A stretch of 64,000 nt of DNA from Methylobacterium amylolyticum (lineage in GTDB: Bacteria; Pseudomonadota; Alphaproteobacteria; Rhizobiales; Beijerinckiaceae), in the NCBI RefSeq assembly GCF_030700245.1, contig NZ_JAUYZI010000016.1, forward strand, positions 51,320 to 115,319. Direction: 5' to 3'. A program made the translations under genes and the position numbers. Positions 9,289 to 19,274 of the stretch are shown piece by piece. The notes under the pieces are model-generated. The model searched no databases. It was not told the DNA's origin and was given only the letters and a program-made list of their open reading frames with translations. Each line of letters starts with the position of its first letter. Position 1 is the first letter of the stretch.

Positions 9289-10323
9289 ATGTCCCGACGC
9301 GTGCGCATCTCGCTCGACGCCATGGGCGGCGACCACGGCCCCTCCACGGTGGTGCCCGGCGCCGCCCTGGCCCGGGAGCGACATCCCGAGACGACCTTCC
9401 TGATGTTCGGCGACGAGGCGGTGATCGCCCCGCTCGTCGCCAAGGAGCCGCGGCTCAAGGACGGCGTCGAGATCCGCCACACCAGCGTCGCGGTGGCGAT
9501 GGACGACAAGCCGAGCCAGGCGGTGCGCCAGGGCCGGGGCAAGTCCTCGATGTGGCAGGCGATCCAGGCGGTGCGCGACGGCGAGGCCGACGCCTGCGTC
9601 TCGGCCGGCAACACCGGCGCGCTGATGGCGATGTCGAAGATCTGCCTCAAGACCATGTCCGGCATCGAGCGCCCGGCCATCGCCTGCCTGTGGCCCACCG
9701 TGCGCGGCGAGAGCGTCGTGCTCGATGTCGGCGCCACCATCGGCACGGATGCCGAGCACCTCGTCGAGATGGCGGTGATGGGTTCGGCCATGGCCCGGAT
9801 CGTGTTCGACCTCGACCGCCCGACCGTCGGGCTGCTCAACGTCGGCACCGAGGAGATGAAGGGCAACGAGGCGGTCAAGGAGGCCGCCCGGATGCTGCGC
9901 GAGATGGACAGCCCCGGGCTGACCTACCACGGCTTCGTCGAGGGCACCGACCTCGGCCGCGGCACCGTCGACGTGGTGGTGACCGAGGGCTTCACCGGCA
10001 ACATCGCCCTGAAGACCGCCGAGGGCACCGCCAAGCAGATCGGCTCGTACCTCCGCGCCGCGATGACCCGGACGCTCTCGGCCAAGATCGGCGCCCTGTT
10101 CGCCCGGCAGGCGTTCCGGGCGCTGAAGGACAAGATGAACCCCAGCCGGGCCAACGGCGGCGTGTTCCTCGGGCTGGAGGGCATCGTCATCAAGAGCCAC
10201 GGCTCCGAGAACGCGCAGGGCTTCGCCGCGGCGGTCGATCTGGCGCACGACATGGCGCGGCACGACATGATGCGCACGATCCGCGAGATGCTCGACCAGA
10301 CGGCGGCGCTGGCGCCGGCGTGA
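9289..10323 (+). CDS. plsX: Phosphate acyltransferase PlsX
   Basis: A 344-residue enzyme that converts acyl-ACP and phosphate to acyl-phosphate at the start of phospholipid synthesis. Signature blocks: [20 protein letters not shown] at the N-terminus, [52 protein letters not shown] and [20 protein letters not shown]. The start at 9289 gives the canonical [14 protein letters not shown]. It lies just upstream of fabH, as in most bacteria, and both feed fatty-acid and phospholipid synthesis. Confidence 0.96.
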   Translation: MSRRVRISLDAMGGDHGPSTVVPGAALARERHPETTFLMFGDEAVIAPLVAKEPRLKDGVEIRHTSVAVAMDDKPSQAVRQGRGKSSMWQAIQAVRDGEADACVSAGNTGALMAMSKICLKTMSGIERPAIACLWPTVRGESVVLDVGATIGTDAEHLVEMAVMGSAMARIVFDLDRPTVGLLNVGTEEMKGNEAVKEAARMLREMDSPGLTYHGFVEGTDLGRGTVDVVVTEGFTGNIALKTAEGTAKQIGSYLRAAMTRTLSAKIGALFARQAFRALKDKMNPSRANGGVFLGLEGIVIKSHGSENAQGFAAAVDLAHDMARHDMMRTIREMLDQTAALAPA

Positions 10324-10409
10324 GGTCTGCGCGGATCGACCGGATGGAAAAGGACGGGCGGTCTCACAACTGATGGTTGTGGTATCGGCCGCCCGGGAAG
10401 GTTGAAGCG

Positions 10410-11378
10410 ATGTCAGTCCTGCGTTCCGTCGTCCTCGGCACCGGATCGTGCCTGCCCGAGCGGGTGGTGACGAACGCCGCCCTCGCCGAGCGGGTGGAGA
10501 CCTCGGACGAATGGATCGTCCAGCGCACCGGCATCCGCCAGCGCCACATCGCCGCCGCGGGCGAGACCACCTCGGTGCTCGGCGCCCGCGCGGCCCGCGC
10601 CGCCCTCGACGCCGCCGGCCTCGGGCCCGGCGACATCGACCTCGTGATCTGCGCGACCTCGACCCCGGACCACACCTTCCCGGCCACGGCGACGCAGATC
10701 CAGGCGGCGCTCGGCATCGACCGGGGCGCGGCGTTCGACCTCCAGGCGGTCTGCGCCGGCTTCGTGTTCGGGGTCTCCACCGCCGACAAGTTCCTCGTCA
10801 CCGGCGCCGCCCGGCGCGCCCTGGTGATCGGCGCGGAGACCTTCTCCCGCATCGTCGACTGGGAGGACCGCACCACCTGCGTCCTGTTCGGCGACGGGGC
10901 CGGGGCGGTGGTGCTGGAGGCGCGGGAAGAGGCCGGCGCCCGCGGCGTGCTCAGCGCCGCGCTCCGCTCGGACGGGCGCTACCGCGAGAAGCTCTACGTC
11001 GACGGCGGCCCGGGCTCGACCGGCACCACCGGCCGCCTGCGCATGGAGGGCCGCGAGGTGTTCCGCTTCGCGGTGGGGCAGGTGGCCGACGTGATCGCCG
11101 AGGCCCTGGAACGGGCGGGCGCCACGGCGGCCGACCTCGACTGGTTCGTGCCCCACCAGGCCAACCGCCGGATCATCGAGGCCTCGGCCGACAAGATCGG
11201 GATCCCCCGGGACAAGATCGTGATGACCGTGGACCGGCACGGCAACACCTCGGCCGCCTCGATCCCGCTGGCGCTCGACGCCGCCTGCCGGGACGGCCGC
11301 ATCCGCGCGGGCGACCTCGTGATGATCGAGGCGATCGGCGGCGGTTTCAGTTGGGGCGCGGCGCTGATCCGCTGGTGA
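10410..11378 (+). CDS. fabH: 3-oxoacyl-ACP synthase III (FabH)
   Basis: A 322-residue ketoacyl synthase that starts fatty-acid synthesis by condensing acetyl-CoA with malonyl-ACP. The catalytic triad is visible: Cys115 in LQAVCAGF, His249 in [10 protein letters not shown] and Asn279 in [14 protein letters not shown]. The glycine-rich end [13 protein letters not shown] is typical. The ATG at 10410 follows GGAAGG; an earlier in-frame start would add 11 unmatched residues. It sits between plsX and ihfA. Confidence 0.96.
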   Translation: MSVLRSVVLGTGSCLPERVVTNAALAERVETSDEWIVQRTGIRQRHIAAAGETTSVLGARAARAALDAAGLGPGDIDLVICATSTPDHTFPATATQIQAALGIDRGAAFDLQAVCAGFVFGVSTADKFLVTGAARRALVIGAETFSRIVDWEDRTTCVLFGDGAGAVVLEAREEAGARGVLSAALRSDGRYREKLYVDGGPGSTGTTGRLRMEGREVFRFAVGQVADVIAEALERAGATAADLDWFVPHQANRRIIEASADKIGIPRDKIVMTVDRHGNTSAASIPLALDAACRDGRIRAGDLVMIEAIGGGFSWGAALIRW

Positions 11379-11537
11379 CGCGATTCCGGCAACACCCCCG
11401 CGCCCGCGCGGTTGACCGGGCCGCCGCAGCCGATTAGCGTGGCGGATCATAGGGATACGTCTCCAGCGCGGCCGCGCGGCGGGCATCGCCGCGCCCGCGG
11501 CGTGGCGGGACGAGATGACCGGGCGAGGGGGCGTGGC

Positions 11538-11858
11538 ATGGCTGGCAAGACGGTGACGCGCGCCGATTTGAGCGAGGCCGTCTACCACCAGGTCGGCCTG
11601 TCGAGGACCGAATCCGCCGCCCTGGTCGAGACCGTCCTGTCCGAGATCTGCACCTGCCTCGCCAGCGGCGAGACCGTGAAGCTGTCCTCGTTCGGCTCCT
11701 TCGTGGTGCGCAGCAAGGGCCGGCGGGTCGGGCGCAACCCGAAGACCGGCGTCGAGGTCGCGATCGAGCCGCGGCAGGTGATGGTGTTCAAGCCCTCGAA
11801 CGTGCTCAAGGCCCGGATCAACGGCCTCAACGGCGCCGACGCCCACGACGACGCGTGA
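11538..11858 (+). CDS. ihfA: Integration host factor alpha subunit
   Basis: A 106-residue DNA-bending protein of the HU/IHF family. It begins [20 protein letters not shown], contains the dimer core [14 protein letters not shown] and the DNA-binding beta-arm [23 protein letters not shown], and ends with a short acidic tail. Position after fabH and before a MerR gene, together with the N-terminus, points to the alpha rather than the beta subunit. The start at 11538 follows a GA-rich stretch (GGGCGAGGGG). Confidence 0.93.
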   Translation: MAGKTVTRADLSEAVYHQVGLSRTESAALVETVLSEICTCLASGETVKLSSFGSFVVRSKGRRVGRNPKTGVEVAIEPRQVMVFKPSNVLKARINGLNGADAHDDA

Positions 11859-12009
11859 GGGGCCGCCGGGGCTTCCGAGGACGCCTCGTCCGGTCCGGGC
11901 GCAAATCCCGGGGGCAGCCGCCGCGCCAGGCCCGTAGCGGGGCGGCGAGACTTGAGCGGCGGCGCCGCACCGGGCAGGATCGCCCCGATTCAACTGCGGG
12001 CCGATCAGG

Positions 12010-12516
12010 ATGTCGTCAGCTCTCGCCGCCGAGATCGTCAGGCTCGCCGACGCCGTCGTGGATGTCGGCGAGCCCGGCGGCAAGGGCGCGGGCGCGTTCC
12101 GCACCATCGGCGAGGTCGCCGAGGCGCTGGACGTGCCGCAGCACGTGCTGCGCTTCTGGGAGACCCGCTTCGGCCAGATCCGGCCCCTGAAGCGGGGCGG
12201 CGGGCGCCGCTACTACCGGCCGGAGGACGTGGACCTCGTCGCCGGGATCCGCCACCTGCTGTACGTGCGCCGCTACACGATCAAGGGCGCGCAGCGCGTC
12301 CTCAAGGAGAGCGGGGTGCGCTTCGTCCAGGCGGTCGGCCGCGGCGAGGCGGTGGCGGCCGCGCCCCGCCTTCTGGAGGCGGAGGCCGGGTCGGCCCCGC
12401 CCCGCGCCGCGCTCGACGAGGCCGACCGGGCCGTCCTGGAGGCGGCGCTGGAGGATCTGCGCGCCTGCCGCGCGGCGCTGGCCGGGTTGCGCGCAGCCCC
12501 CGACCGCGACGCCTGA
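12010..12516 (+). CDS. MerR-family transcriptional regulator
   Basis: A 168-residue regulator. The winged-helix MerR domain spans about residues 29-97: [30 protein letters not shown], then the wing [17 protein letters not shown] and helix [21 protein letters not shown]. The remainder is an alanine-rich coiled-coil-prone tail without Cys, so it is not a metal-sensing MerR. This protein follows ihfA in many alphaproteobacteria. The effector is unknown. Confidence 0.88.
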   Translation: MSSALAAEIVRLADAVVDVGEPGGKGAGAFRTIGEVAEALDVPQHVLRFWETRFGQIRPLKRGGGRRYYRPEDVDLVAGIRHLLYVRRYTIKGAQRVLKESGVRFVQAVGRGEAVAAAPRLLEAEAGSAPPRAALDEADRAVLEAALEDLRACRAALAGLRAAPDRDA

Positions 12517-12614
12517 GGCCGCCGGGCCACACCGCGCAAGCGTTTGTCGACACAGGACGATTCGCGGCGTCGATCGCGGTCGAACTTTGTGCGGGGATCG
12601 GCGTTGTCGCCCGC

Positions 12615-13034
12615 ATGGCCACGCCCCGACCCAAGCTGTCTCCGAGCCAGGAGCTGATGGCCCGCATCATGCGGATCGTCCGGATCTGCCCGCAGGCCGC
12701 CTCCGAGGTGCTGGAACTGACCTTCCTGGTCAGCCAGGTCGAGGCCGCCACGGCCGTCGACCGCGAGTACCGCGACGCGCGCCGCGTCATCGCGCGGCTG
12801 CGCAACCCGCTCTGGGAGATGGGCCCCGCCGACCGCGAGAGCCTGCTCGCCGCCGCCGAGACGATCCGCCGGGTCTGCCGGCTCGCGGACGACGACATCC
12901 CGCCCTCGCCGATCGCCGACGCGGGCGAGCGCGCCCGGGTGGAGGAGCGCCTCGCCGCCGCCCTGGCCGGGGAGTTCGACCCGGCCCAGATCGCACGCGT
13001 GACCGGCGTCGTCGCCGCGGCCCTCCAAGACTGA
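12615..13034 (+). CDS. Small helical protein of unknown function
   Basis: 139 residues with no motif I recognise. The sequence is strongly helical and charged (LMARIMRIVRICPQAASEVL, EYRDARRVIARLRNPLWEMG), with no signal peptide or membrane segment. It has two cysteines, one in RICPQAA and one in RRVCRLAD. The ATG at 12615 is the first that gives a coherent N-terminus. Its stop codon lies inside a tandem repeat (13023-13088). Coding potential is supported by codon pattern and length only. Confidence 0.55.
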   Translation: MATPRPKLSPSQELMARIMRIVRICPQAASEVLELTFLVSQVEAATAVDREYRDARRVIARLRNPLWEMGPADRESLLAAAETIRRVCRLADDDIPPSPIADAGERARVEERLAAALAGEFDPAQIARVTGVVAAALQD

Positions 13035-13088
13035 GCCCCTCCAAGACTGAGTCCCTCCCAGGACTGAGCCGCTCCCAGGACCGAACCC
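13023..13088. repeat. Four-copy 16-17 bp tandem repeat overlapping a stop codon
   Basis: Units at 13023-13038, 13039-13054, 13055-13071 and 13072-13088, beginning CTCCAAGACTGAGCCC and diverging slightly (CTCCCAGGACCGAACCC in the last). The stop codon of the upstream gene (13032-13034) is inside unit 1, and units 2 and 3 repeat a TGA at the same place. Confidence 0.85.
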
Positions 13089-13187
13089 CTCGACGGCGGC
13101 GGCCGCCGTCCCCACATCGCTCCCACTCCCGAGCGGGCGGCGGGCGGATGAGCCGTCGCGGCGCCCGCGGGGGACCGGAGAGACGCC

Positions 13188-13655
13188 GTGACGCCGATGA
13201 CCGCCTTCGCCCGCCCCCTCGCGGGTCCCCTGCTCGCCCTCGCCGCGGGTGGCCTGCTGCTCGCCGGCCCGGCGCTGGCCCAGACCACGGTGACGCGGTC
13301 CAAGTCGGTCGCCTCGGGACAGACCGTCCGGCTCGAGATTGCCCCCAACCTTAAGAAGGACTGCAATCCCGGGCCGATGCCGGAGATCAAGGTTTCCGGC
13401 GCGCCCAAGAACGGCTCGGTCATCACCAAGGTCGGCAAGCTCAAGACCCCGGCCGGTTACCGCTGCCCGAACAAGGAGGCCGCCGTCCAGGCACTCTTCT
13501 ACCAGGCCAAGGCAGGCTACACCGGCGCGGACGAAGTCACGTTCGAGGTCAAGAATTCGGACGGTCAGGTTCAGACGCAGACGATAAAAATCACCGTCGA
13601 GCCGGCGTCTTCGAAGGCGGGCTCGGATGCGAAGAAGGAAGGCACAGACCTCTGA
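13188..13655 (+). CDS. Small exported protein with a predicted beta-sandwich domain
   Basis: 155 residues. A signal peptide is clear (LAGPLLALAAGGLLLAGPALA followed by QTT). The mature part has two cysteines (KKDCNPGP and GYRCPNKE) that could form one disulfide. The stretch YQAKAGYTGADEVTFEVKNS with QTQTIKITVEP resembles the end of a cadherin/Ig-like repeat. A lysine-rich tail follows. The start is GTG at 13188 or ATG at 13197. I do not recognise a function; it is probably periplasmic. Confidence 0.7.
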   Translation: MTPMTAFARPLAGPLLALAAGGLLLAGPALAQTTVTRSKSVASGQTVRLEIAPNLKKDCNPGPMPEIKVSGAPKNGSVITKVGKLKTPAGYRCPNKEAAVQALFYQAKAGYTGADEVTFEVKNSDGQVQTQTIKITVEPASSKAGSDAKKEGTDL

Positions 13656-13882
13656 TCGGCGGTGGATCGCCGCGCCTCGTGCCGGGAATTTCATCGATGA
13701 AAGCTGAGGAATGCAACCGGAAGAGGCGACTAGTCTGCGCGGTGGCAGGTTTCGACCGCGCAGGTGTTGCACGCAATCGACATGGATGGCGCGCGGCTGC
13801 CGCACTGCGACATAATGCGGGTCTGTCGGTTGCATCTGAGCCGGGACAGGATGAAGCTGTGTCGGTCTGAGAGGGTTATCGA

Positions 13883-15835
13883 ATGCCGTTGCAAGCGACG
13901 AACGACCTCTTCCAGAGCTTCGCCCGCGGCTACGAGGCGCGCCGCGACACGGAGATGACCCTCTCCGAGTATCTCGAAGCCTGCCGCGACGAGCCCCTGA
14001 TGTACGCCTCCGCGGCGGAGCGCATCCTGGCGGCGATCGGCGAGCCCGAATTCGTCGACACGGCCAAGGATTCCCGTCTCGGCCGGATGTTCATGAACCG
14101 GACGATCCGGACCTATCCGGCCTTCCGCGAGTTCTACGGGATGGAGGAGACGATCGAGCGGATCGTCTCGTTCTTCCGCCACGCGGCGCAGGGGTTGGAG
14201 GAGCGCAAGCAGATCCTCTACCTGCTCGGGCCGGTCGGCGGCGGCAAGTCGTCGCTCGCCGAGCGGCTGAAGCTGCTGATGGAGGTCCACCCGATCTACG
14301 TGCTCAAGGCCGGCAACGAGGTCTCCCCCGTCTTCGAGAGCCCGCTCGGCCTGTTCGACCCGGAGGTGATGGGCGCCGAGATCCAGAGCCGCTACGGCAT
14401 CCCGCGCCGCCGGCTCACCGGCCTGATGAGCCCCTGGGCCCTGAAGCGCCTCGACGAGTTCGAGGGCGACATCTCCCGCTTCAAGGTGATCAAGGTGCGG
14501 CCCTCGCGCCTGCGCCAGATCGGCATCGCCAAGACCGAGCCCGGCGACGAGAACAACCAGGACATCTCCAGCCTCGTCGGCAAGGTCGACATCCGCCGGC
14601 TGGAGACGCTCTCTCAGGCCGACCCGGACGCCTACTCCTATTCGGGGGGCCTCAACCGGGCGAACCAGGGCGTCCTCGAATTCGTCGAGATGTTCAAGGC
14701 GCCGATCAAGATGCTCCACCCCCTGCTCACCGCGACGCAGGAGGGCAATTACGTCGGCACCGAGAACATCGGCGCGATCCCCTTCACCGGCGTGATCCTC
14801 GCCCACTCGAACGAGGCCGAGTGGCAGTCGTTCAAGACCAACAAGAACAACGAGGCGTTCATCGACCGGATCTACGTCATCAAGGTCCCATACTGCCTGC
14901 GCGTGCAGGAAGAGCAGCGGATCTATGACAAGTTGATCTCAAGCTCCGAGCTGTCGGACGCCGCCTGCGCCCCGGGCACGCTGGAGATGCTGGCGCGGTT
15001 CTCGGTGCTGTCACGTCTGCGCGAGCACGCGAACTCGAACCTGTTCTCCAAGATGCGGGTCTACGACGGCGAGTCGCTGCGTGAGGTCGATCCCCGCGCC
15101 CGCTCGATGCAGGAGTACAAGGACACCGCCGGCGTCGACGAGGGCATGGACGGGATCTCCACCCGCTTCGCCTTCAAGGTGCTCGCCGCCACCTTCAACC
15201 ACGACACCACCGAGGTCTCCGCCGACCCGGTCCACCTGATGTACGTGCTGGAGCAGAGCCTGCGCCGCGAGCAGCTCCCGCCGGAGACCGAGAAGAAGTA
15301 CCTGGAGTTCATCAAGACCGAGCTGGCGCCGCGCTACGCCGAGTTCATCGGCCACGAAATCCAGAAGGCTTATCTCGAATCCTACCACGATTACGGCCAG
15401 AACCTGTTCGACCGCTACATCGACTACGCCGATGCCTGGATCGAGGACCAGGACTTCAAGGACGCCGAGACCGGCCAGCTCATGAACCGCGAGCTCCTGA
15501 ACCAGGAGCTGACCAAGATCGAGAAGCCCGCCGGCATCGCCAACCCGAAGGACTTCCGCAACGAGGTGGTGAAGTTCGCGCTCCGCTCGCGCGCCCAGCA
15601 CGGCGGCCGCAACCCCGACTGGACGAGCTACGAGAAGCTGCGCGAGGTGATCGAGCGGCGGATGTTCTCCCAGGTCGAGGAACTGCTCCCCGTGATCTCG
15701 TTCGGCTCCAAGAAGGACGGCGAGACCGAGAAGAAGCACGGCGAGTTCGTCGAGCGCATGGTCTCGCGCGGCTACACCGAGCGGCAGGTCCGCCGGCTGG
15801 TCGAGTGGTACATGCGGGTGAAGCAGGCGGGGTGA
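13883..15835 (+). CDS. prkA: PrkA-family serine protein kinase
   Basis: A 650-residue AAA+-like protein kinase (YeaG in E. coli). The P-loop GPVGGGKSS is at residues 116-124, followed by the PrkA ATPase region (LVGKVDIRRLETLSQADPDAYSYSGGLNRANQG) and the C-terminal PrkA kinase-like domain. The family acts in stationary-phase and nutrient-stress adaptation and travels with yeaH and spoVR, as here. The ATG at 13883 follows AGAGGG. A 227-base gap before it probably holds the promoter of the three-gene set. Confidence 0.96.
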   Translation: MPLQATNDLFQSFARGYEARRDTEMTLSEYLEACRDEPLMYASAAERILAAIGEPEFVDTAKDSRLGRMFMNRTIRTYPAFREFYGMEETIERIVSFFRHAAQGLEERKQILYLLGPVGGGKSSLAERLKLLMEVHPIYVLKAGNEVSPVFESPLGLFDPEVMGAEIQSRYGIPRRRLTGLMSPWALKRLDEFEGDISRFKVIKVRPSRLRQIGIAKTEPGDENNQDISSLVGKVDIRRLETLSQADPDAYSYSGGLNRANQGVLEFVEMFKAPIKMLHPLLTATQEGNYVGTENIGAIPFTGVILAHSNEAEWQSFKTNKNNEAFIDRIYVIKVPYCLRVQEEQRIYDKLISSSELSDAACAPGTLEMLARFSVLSRLREHANSNLFSKMRVYDGESLREVDPRARSMQEYKDTAGVDEGMDGISTRFAFKVLAATFNHDTTEVSADPVHLMYVLEQSLRREQLPPETEKKYLEFIKTELAPRYAEFIGHEIQKAYLESYHDYGQNLFDRYIDYADAWIEDQDFKDAETGQLMNRELLNQELTKIEKPAGIANPKDFRNEVVKFALRSRAQHGGRNPDWTSYEKLREVIERRMFSQVEELLPVISFGSKKDGETEKKHGEFVERMVSRGYTERQVRRLVEWYMRVKQAG

Positions 15836-15926
15836 GGGTCGGCAGCGGATCGCCCTCGCCACAGTTTCGGACGACCGGCCGGCCACCTTGGCTCGGCCGG
15901 ACACGCGGACGAGGGTTTTTGCGCAC

Positions 15927-17222
15927 GTGCACATCGTCGACCGACGCCTGAATCCCGGGGGCAAGAGCCTCCCGAACCGGCAGCGCTTCCTGCGCCGCGT
16001 CAAGGACGTGGCCCAGCGCGCGGTCCGCGAGTCGGCCCGGGAGAAGGACATCAAGGACCTCGGCAAGGACGGCCGCGTCACGGTCCCGGCCGACGGCGTG
16101 CGCGAGCCCCGCTTCAGCCGCCAGCCCGGCAGCGGCCGGCAGGACCACATCCTGCCCGGCAACAAGACCTACGTGGAGGGCGACACGATCGAGCGTCCGC
16201 CGGGCGGCGGGGGCGGCCGCGGCGCGGGGGAGGGGGGCGACGGCGGCGAGAACGGCGAGGACGCGTTCCAGTTCGTCCTGACCCGCGACGAGTTCCTGGA
16301 GCTGTTCCTGGAGGACCTGGAACTGCCCGATCTCGCCAAGCGGCGCCTCGCGGTGGTCGAGACCGAGGGCCTGCGCCGGGCGGGCTACACGATCACCGGC
16401 TCGCCGGCCAACCTCGCGCTCACCCGGACCCTGCGCAACTCTATGTCCCGGCGCATCGCCCTGAAGCGGCCGAAGCCCGACGAGGTGGCCGCACTGGAGG
16501 CGCGGCTCGCCGGGATGCGCGAGACCGACCCCGAGCGCCCCGACCTCGAAGCGTCCCTCGCGATGCTGCGCGAGCGCTCGAAGCGCATCCCCTACGTCGA
16601 CCCGATCGACCTGCGCTTCCGCCGGTTCGAGCCCTACCCGCGCCCGATCGCGCAGGCGGTGATGTTCTGCCTGATGGACGTGTCCGGCTCGATGACCGAG
16701 CACATGAAGGACCTCGCCAAGCGGTTCTACATCCTGCTGCACATCTTCCTGACCCGGCGCTACCGCCACGTCGAGATCGTGTTCATCCGGCACACCGACC
16801 GGGCCACCGAGGTCGACGAGGAGACCTTCTTCGGCAGCAGGGAGACCGGCGGGACGCTGGTCTCCTCGGCGCTGGTGGAGATGAAGCGGGTCATCACCGA
16901 GCGCTACGACCCGAACGACTGGAACATCTACGCGGCGCAGGCGTCCGACGGCGACAACGTCTCCTCGGACGGCCCGACCGCGACGGATCTGCTGCGGGCC
17001 CACATCCTGCCGGCCTGCCAGCACTTCGCCTATCTGGAGGTCGGCGACGAGAACGGGCCGCGGGCCGGCTTCGTCGAGCACCGCACCACCCTGTGGCGGA
17101 CCTACGAGGCCATCGCCAAGGGCGGCGGCGCGCTGGCCATGCGCAAGGTGAACCACCGCCGGGAGATCTACCCCGTGTTCCGCGAGCTGTTCGGCCGCAA
17201 GGACGCGAAGGCGGAGGCGTGA
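15927..17222 (+). CDS. yeaH: YeaH/YhbH family protein (DUF444)
   Basis: A 431-residue DUF444 protein. The start is GTG at 15927, giving the conserved HIVDRRLNPGGKSLPNRQRFLRR. A glycine-rich linker follows at residues 90-110. The C-terminal half carries a VWA-like fold with the MIDAS-type motif FCLMDVSGSMTEHM and later GGTLVSSALVEM. It is the second gene of the prkA-yeaH-spoVR triad, 91 bases after prkA. The biochemical role in the triad is not established. Confidence 0.94.
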   Translation: MHIVDRRLNPGGKSLPNRQRFLRRVKDVAQRAVRESAREKDIKDLGKDGRVTVPADGVREPRFSRQPGSGRQDHILPGNKTYVEGDTIERPPGGGGGRGAGEGGDGGENGEDAFQFVLTRDEFLELFLEDLELPDLAKRRLAVVETEGLRRAGYTITGSPANLALTRTLRNSMSRRIALKRPKPDEVAALEARLAGMRETDPERPDLEASLAMLRERSKRIPYVDPIDLRFRRFEPYPRPIAQAVMFCLMDVSGSMTEHMKDLAKRFYILLHIFLTRRYRHVEIVFIRHTDRATEVDEETFFGSRETGGTLVSSALVEMKRVITERYDPNDWNIYAAQASDGDNVSSDGPTATDLLRAHILPACQHFAYLEVGDENGPRAGFVEHRTTLWRTYEAIAKGGGALAMRKVNHRREIYPVFRELFGRKDAKAEA

Positions 17223-17259
17223 GGGCATGAGGGCGGTCCGTTCTCCGATCCGCGCGCGT

Positions 17260-17434
17260 CCCTCCCCCCTCTGCGGGGGAGGGTGGGCCAATGGGCGCCC
17301 CTCGCGTCAGGCCGGGTCGGGAGAGGGGGGCGCCGCCTCCGGAGAGGGCGCAACGGGTGCCAAAGCCCGAGCCGTCGCGCCGCCCCTCTCCCCCCCTGCT
17401 GCGCAGGGTACCCTCCCCCGCAGAGGGGGGAGGG
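17260..17434. repeat. Long inverted repeat between yeaH and spoVR
   Basis: A perfect 24-bp inverted repeat: the arm at 17260-17283 (CCCTCCCCCCTCTGCGGGGG plus AGGG) is the exact reverse complement of 17411-17434. A second inner pair rich in CCCTCTCCCC/GGGGAGAGGG lies inside. Each arm also folds on itself. It resembles intergenic palindromes common in this bacterial order. It could attenuate or stabilise the yeaH-spoVR message. Confidence 0.8.
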
Positions 17435-17486
17435 CGTTTCCGTCCCGCGGATATGCCGGGGACGCTCCGCTCGATCGGGAGGCCGC

Positions 17487-19055
17487 ATGACGCGCGTCGA
17501 GGCACGGACGCCCCAGGTCATCTCCGGCGGCCAGAACCCCCTGTTCACCGGCAACGACTGGGACTTCGACACCATCCGGCGCATCCACGATGCCTGCGAG
17601 GTCGAGGCGCGGGCGCTCGGCCTGTCGTGGTACCCGAACCAGATCGAGATCATCACTGCCGAGCAGATGCTCGACGCCTACGCCTCGATCGGCATGCCGC
17701 TGTTCTACAAGCACTGGTCGTTCGGCAAGCACTTCGCCCAGCACGAGGCCGGCTACCGCCGCGGCCTGATGGGGCTCGCCTACGAGATCGTCATCAACTC
17801 CGACCCGTGCATCTCCTACGTGATGGAGGAGAACACGGCGACGATGCAGACGCTGGTGATCGCCCACGCCGCCTTCGGCCACAACCACTTCTTCAAGAAC
17901 AACTACCTGTTCAAGCAGTGGACCGACGCGGAAGGCATTCTGGACTATCTGGATTTCGCCAAGAGCTTCATCAGCCGCTGCGAGGAGCGCTACGGGCATC
18001 AGGCGGTGGAGCAGGTGCTCGACGCCGCCCACGCCCTGATGAGCCAGGGCGTGCACCGCTACCCCCGCAAGAAGCGGCCCGACCTCGCCTCCGAGCAGCG
18101 CCGCGAGCGCGAGCGGATCGAGCACGGCGAGCAGATCTACAACGACCTCTGGCGCACCCTGCCGGCCAAGCCCGGCGCGGCCCGCACCGACGCGGCGGCC
18201 GACCGGCGCCGCGCCCTGCTGGAACTGCCCCAGGAGAACATCCTCTATTTCCTGGAGAAGGTCGCGCCGCGGCTGCGCCCCTGGCAGCGCGAGATCCTGC
18301 GCATCGTCCGCCTCGTCGCGCAGTACTTCTACCCACAGCGCCAGACCAAGGTGATGAACGAGGGCTGCGCCACCTACGTCCACTACCGGATCATGAACGC
18401 CCTGTCCGAGAAGGGTCTGATCACCGAGGCGGCCTACCTCGAGTTCCTGACCTCGCACACCAACGTCATCCGCCAGCCGACCTACGATGACCGCTCCTAC
18501 GGCGGCCACAACCCCTACGCGATCGGCTTCGCGATGATGGGCGACATCGCCCGCATCACGGAGCAGCCGACCGCCGAGGATCGGCAGTGGTTCCCCGAGA
18601 TCGCCGGGCGCGGCGACGCGATGGGGGTGCTGCGCGACTGCTGGGAGAATTACCGCGACGAGAGCTTCATCCAGCAGTTCCTCTCGCCCAAGCTGATGCG
18701 CGACCTGCGCCTGTTCCACGTGGTCGACGACCCCGAGGAGGCCGACCTGCGGGTCGAGGCGATCCACGACGAGCGCGGCTACCGCAAGCTGCGCCGCGCC
18801 TTCGCCCGCCAGTACGACGTGGCGTGGCTCGACCCCGACATCGAGGTGGTGGACGTGGACCTCGAAGGCGACCGCCGGCTGATCCTTCACCACAAGGCGC
18901 TCAACCGCATCACCCTGCAGAAGGACGACGCCAAGCGCGTGCTCCAGCACCTCGCCGACCTCTGGGGCTACGACGTGGTGCTGAAGGAGGTGGAGCCCGG
19001 CACCGGCACGGTGATCGGCGAGATCACCGCCAGCGCCCGGCCGATTTTCTTCTGA
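17487..19055 (+). CDS. spoVR: SpoVR family protein
   Basis: A 522-residue SpoVR/YcgB protein. Typical blocks are NDWDFDTIRRIHDACE, LSWYPNQIEIITAEQMLDAY, MPLFYKHWSFGKHF, YEIVINSDPCISYVMEENT, VMNEGCATYVHYRIMN and NPYAIGFAMMGDI. In Bacillus a relative affects spore cortex; in proteobacteria the family belongs to a non-sporulation stress system with PrkA and YeaH. The ATG at 17487 follows GGGAGG. It completes the triad. Confidence 0.96.
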   Translation: MTRVEARTPQVISGGQNPLFTGNDWDFDTIRRIHDACEVEARALGLSWYPNQIEIITAEQMLDAYASIGMPLFYKHWSFGKHFAQHEAGYRRGLMGLAYEIVINSDPCISYVMEENTATMQTLVIAHAAFGHNHFFKNNYLFKQWTDAEGILDYLDFAKSFISRCEERYGHQAVEQVLDAAHALMSQGVHRYPRKKRPDLASEQRRERERIEHGEQIYNDLWRTLPAKPGAARTDAAADRRRALLELPQENILYFLEKVAPRLRPWQREILRIVRLVAQYFYPQRQTKVMNEGCATYVHYRIMNALSEKGLITEAAYLEFLTSHTNVIRQPTYDDRSYGGHNPYAIGFAMMGDIARITEQPTAEDRQWFPEIAGRGDAMGVLRDCWENYRDESFIQQFLSPKLMRDLRLFHVVDDPEEADLRVEAIHDERGYRKLRRAFARQYDVAWLDPDIEVVDVDLEGDRRLILHHKALNRITLQKDDAKRVLQHLADLWGYDVVLKEVEPGTGTVIGEITASARPIFF

Positions 19056-19088
19056 TGTTTTCGGGATAGGGTTCGGGTTGCGTCCGCC

Positions 19089-19182
19089 GTCATCGGGAGC
19101 GCAGCGACGCGACCCAGGGCTGCGCGCGGTCGGAAGGCGTGGCGCCGCTGGATCGCTTCGCTCCGCTCGCAAAGACGGAGAC
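19089..19182. repeat. Palindromic intergenic repeat
   Basis: The left arm GTCATCGGGAGCGCAGCGAC (from 19089) and a right arm around 19145-19177 (GCTGGATCGCTTCGCTCCGC) are imperfect inverted copies. This matches the pattern of short dispersed palindromes that carry 'gagcgaagcgac ... ggattgcttcgctccgctcgc' in rhizobial-type genomes. It lies after spoVR. Confidence 0.6.
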
Positions 19183-19274
19183 GGCGGTTTCAATCGCTCG
19201 TGGGCAGCCGTGTGATCGGTTTCCGTCCGGTCTGACCCCTTGCGAGCCAGGTACGGTCATGCTGCACAGGGGCC

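Noticed and set aside
12517..12614. A tRNA gene near the MerR regulator, as in some relatives
   Set aside because: No acceptor/TPsiC pattern (GTTCGA-type loop with flanking stems) is present here or in the other intergenic gaps I read.
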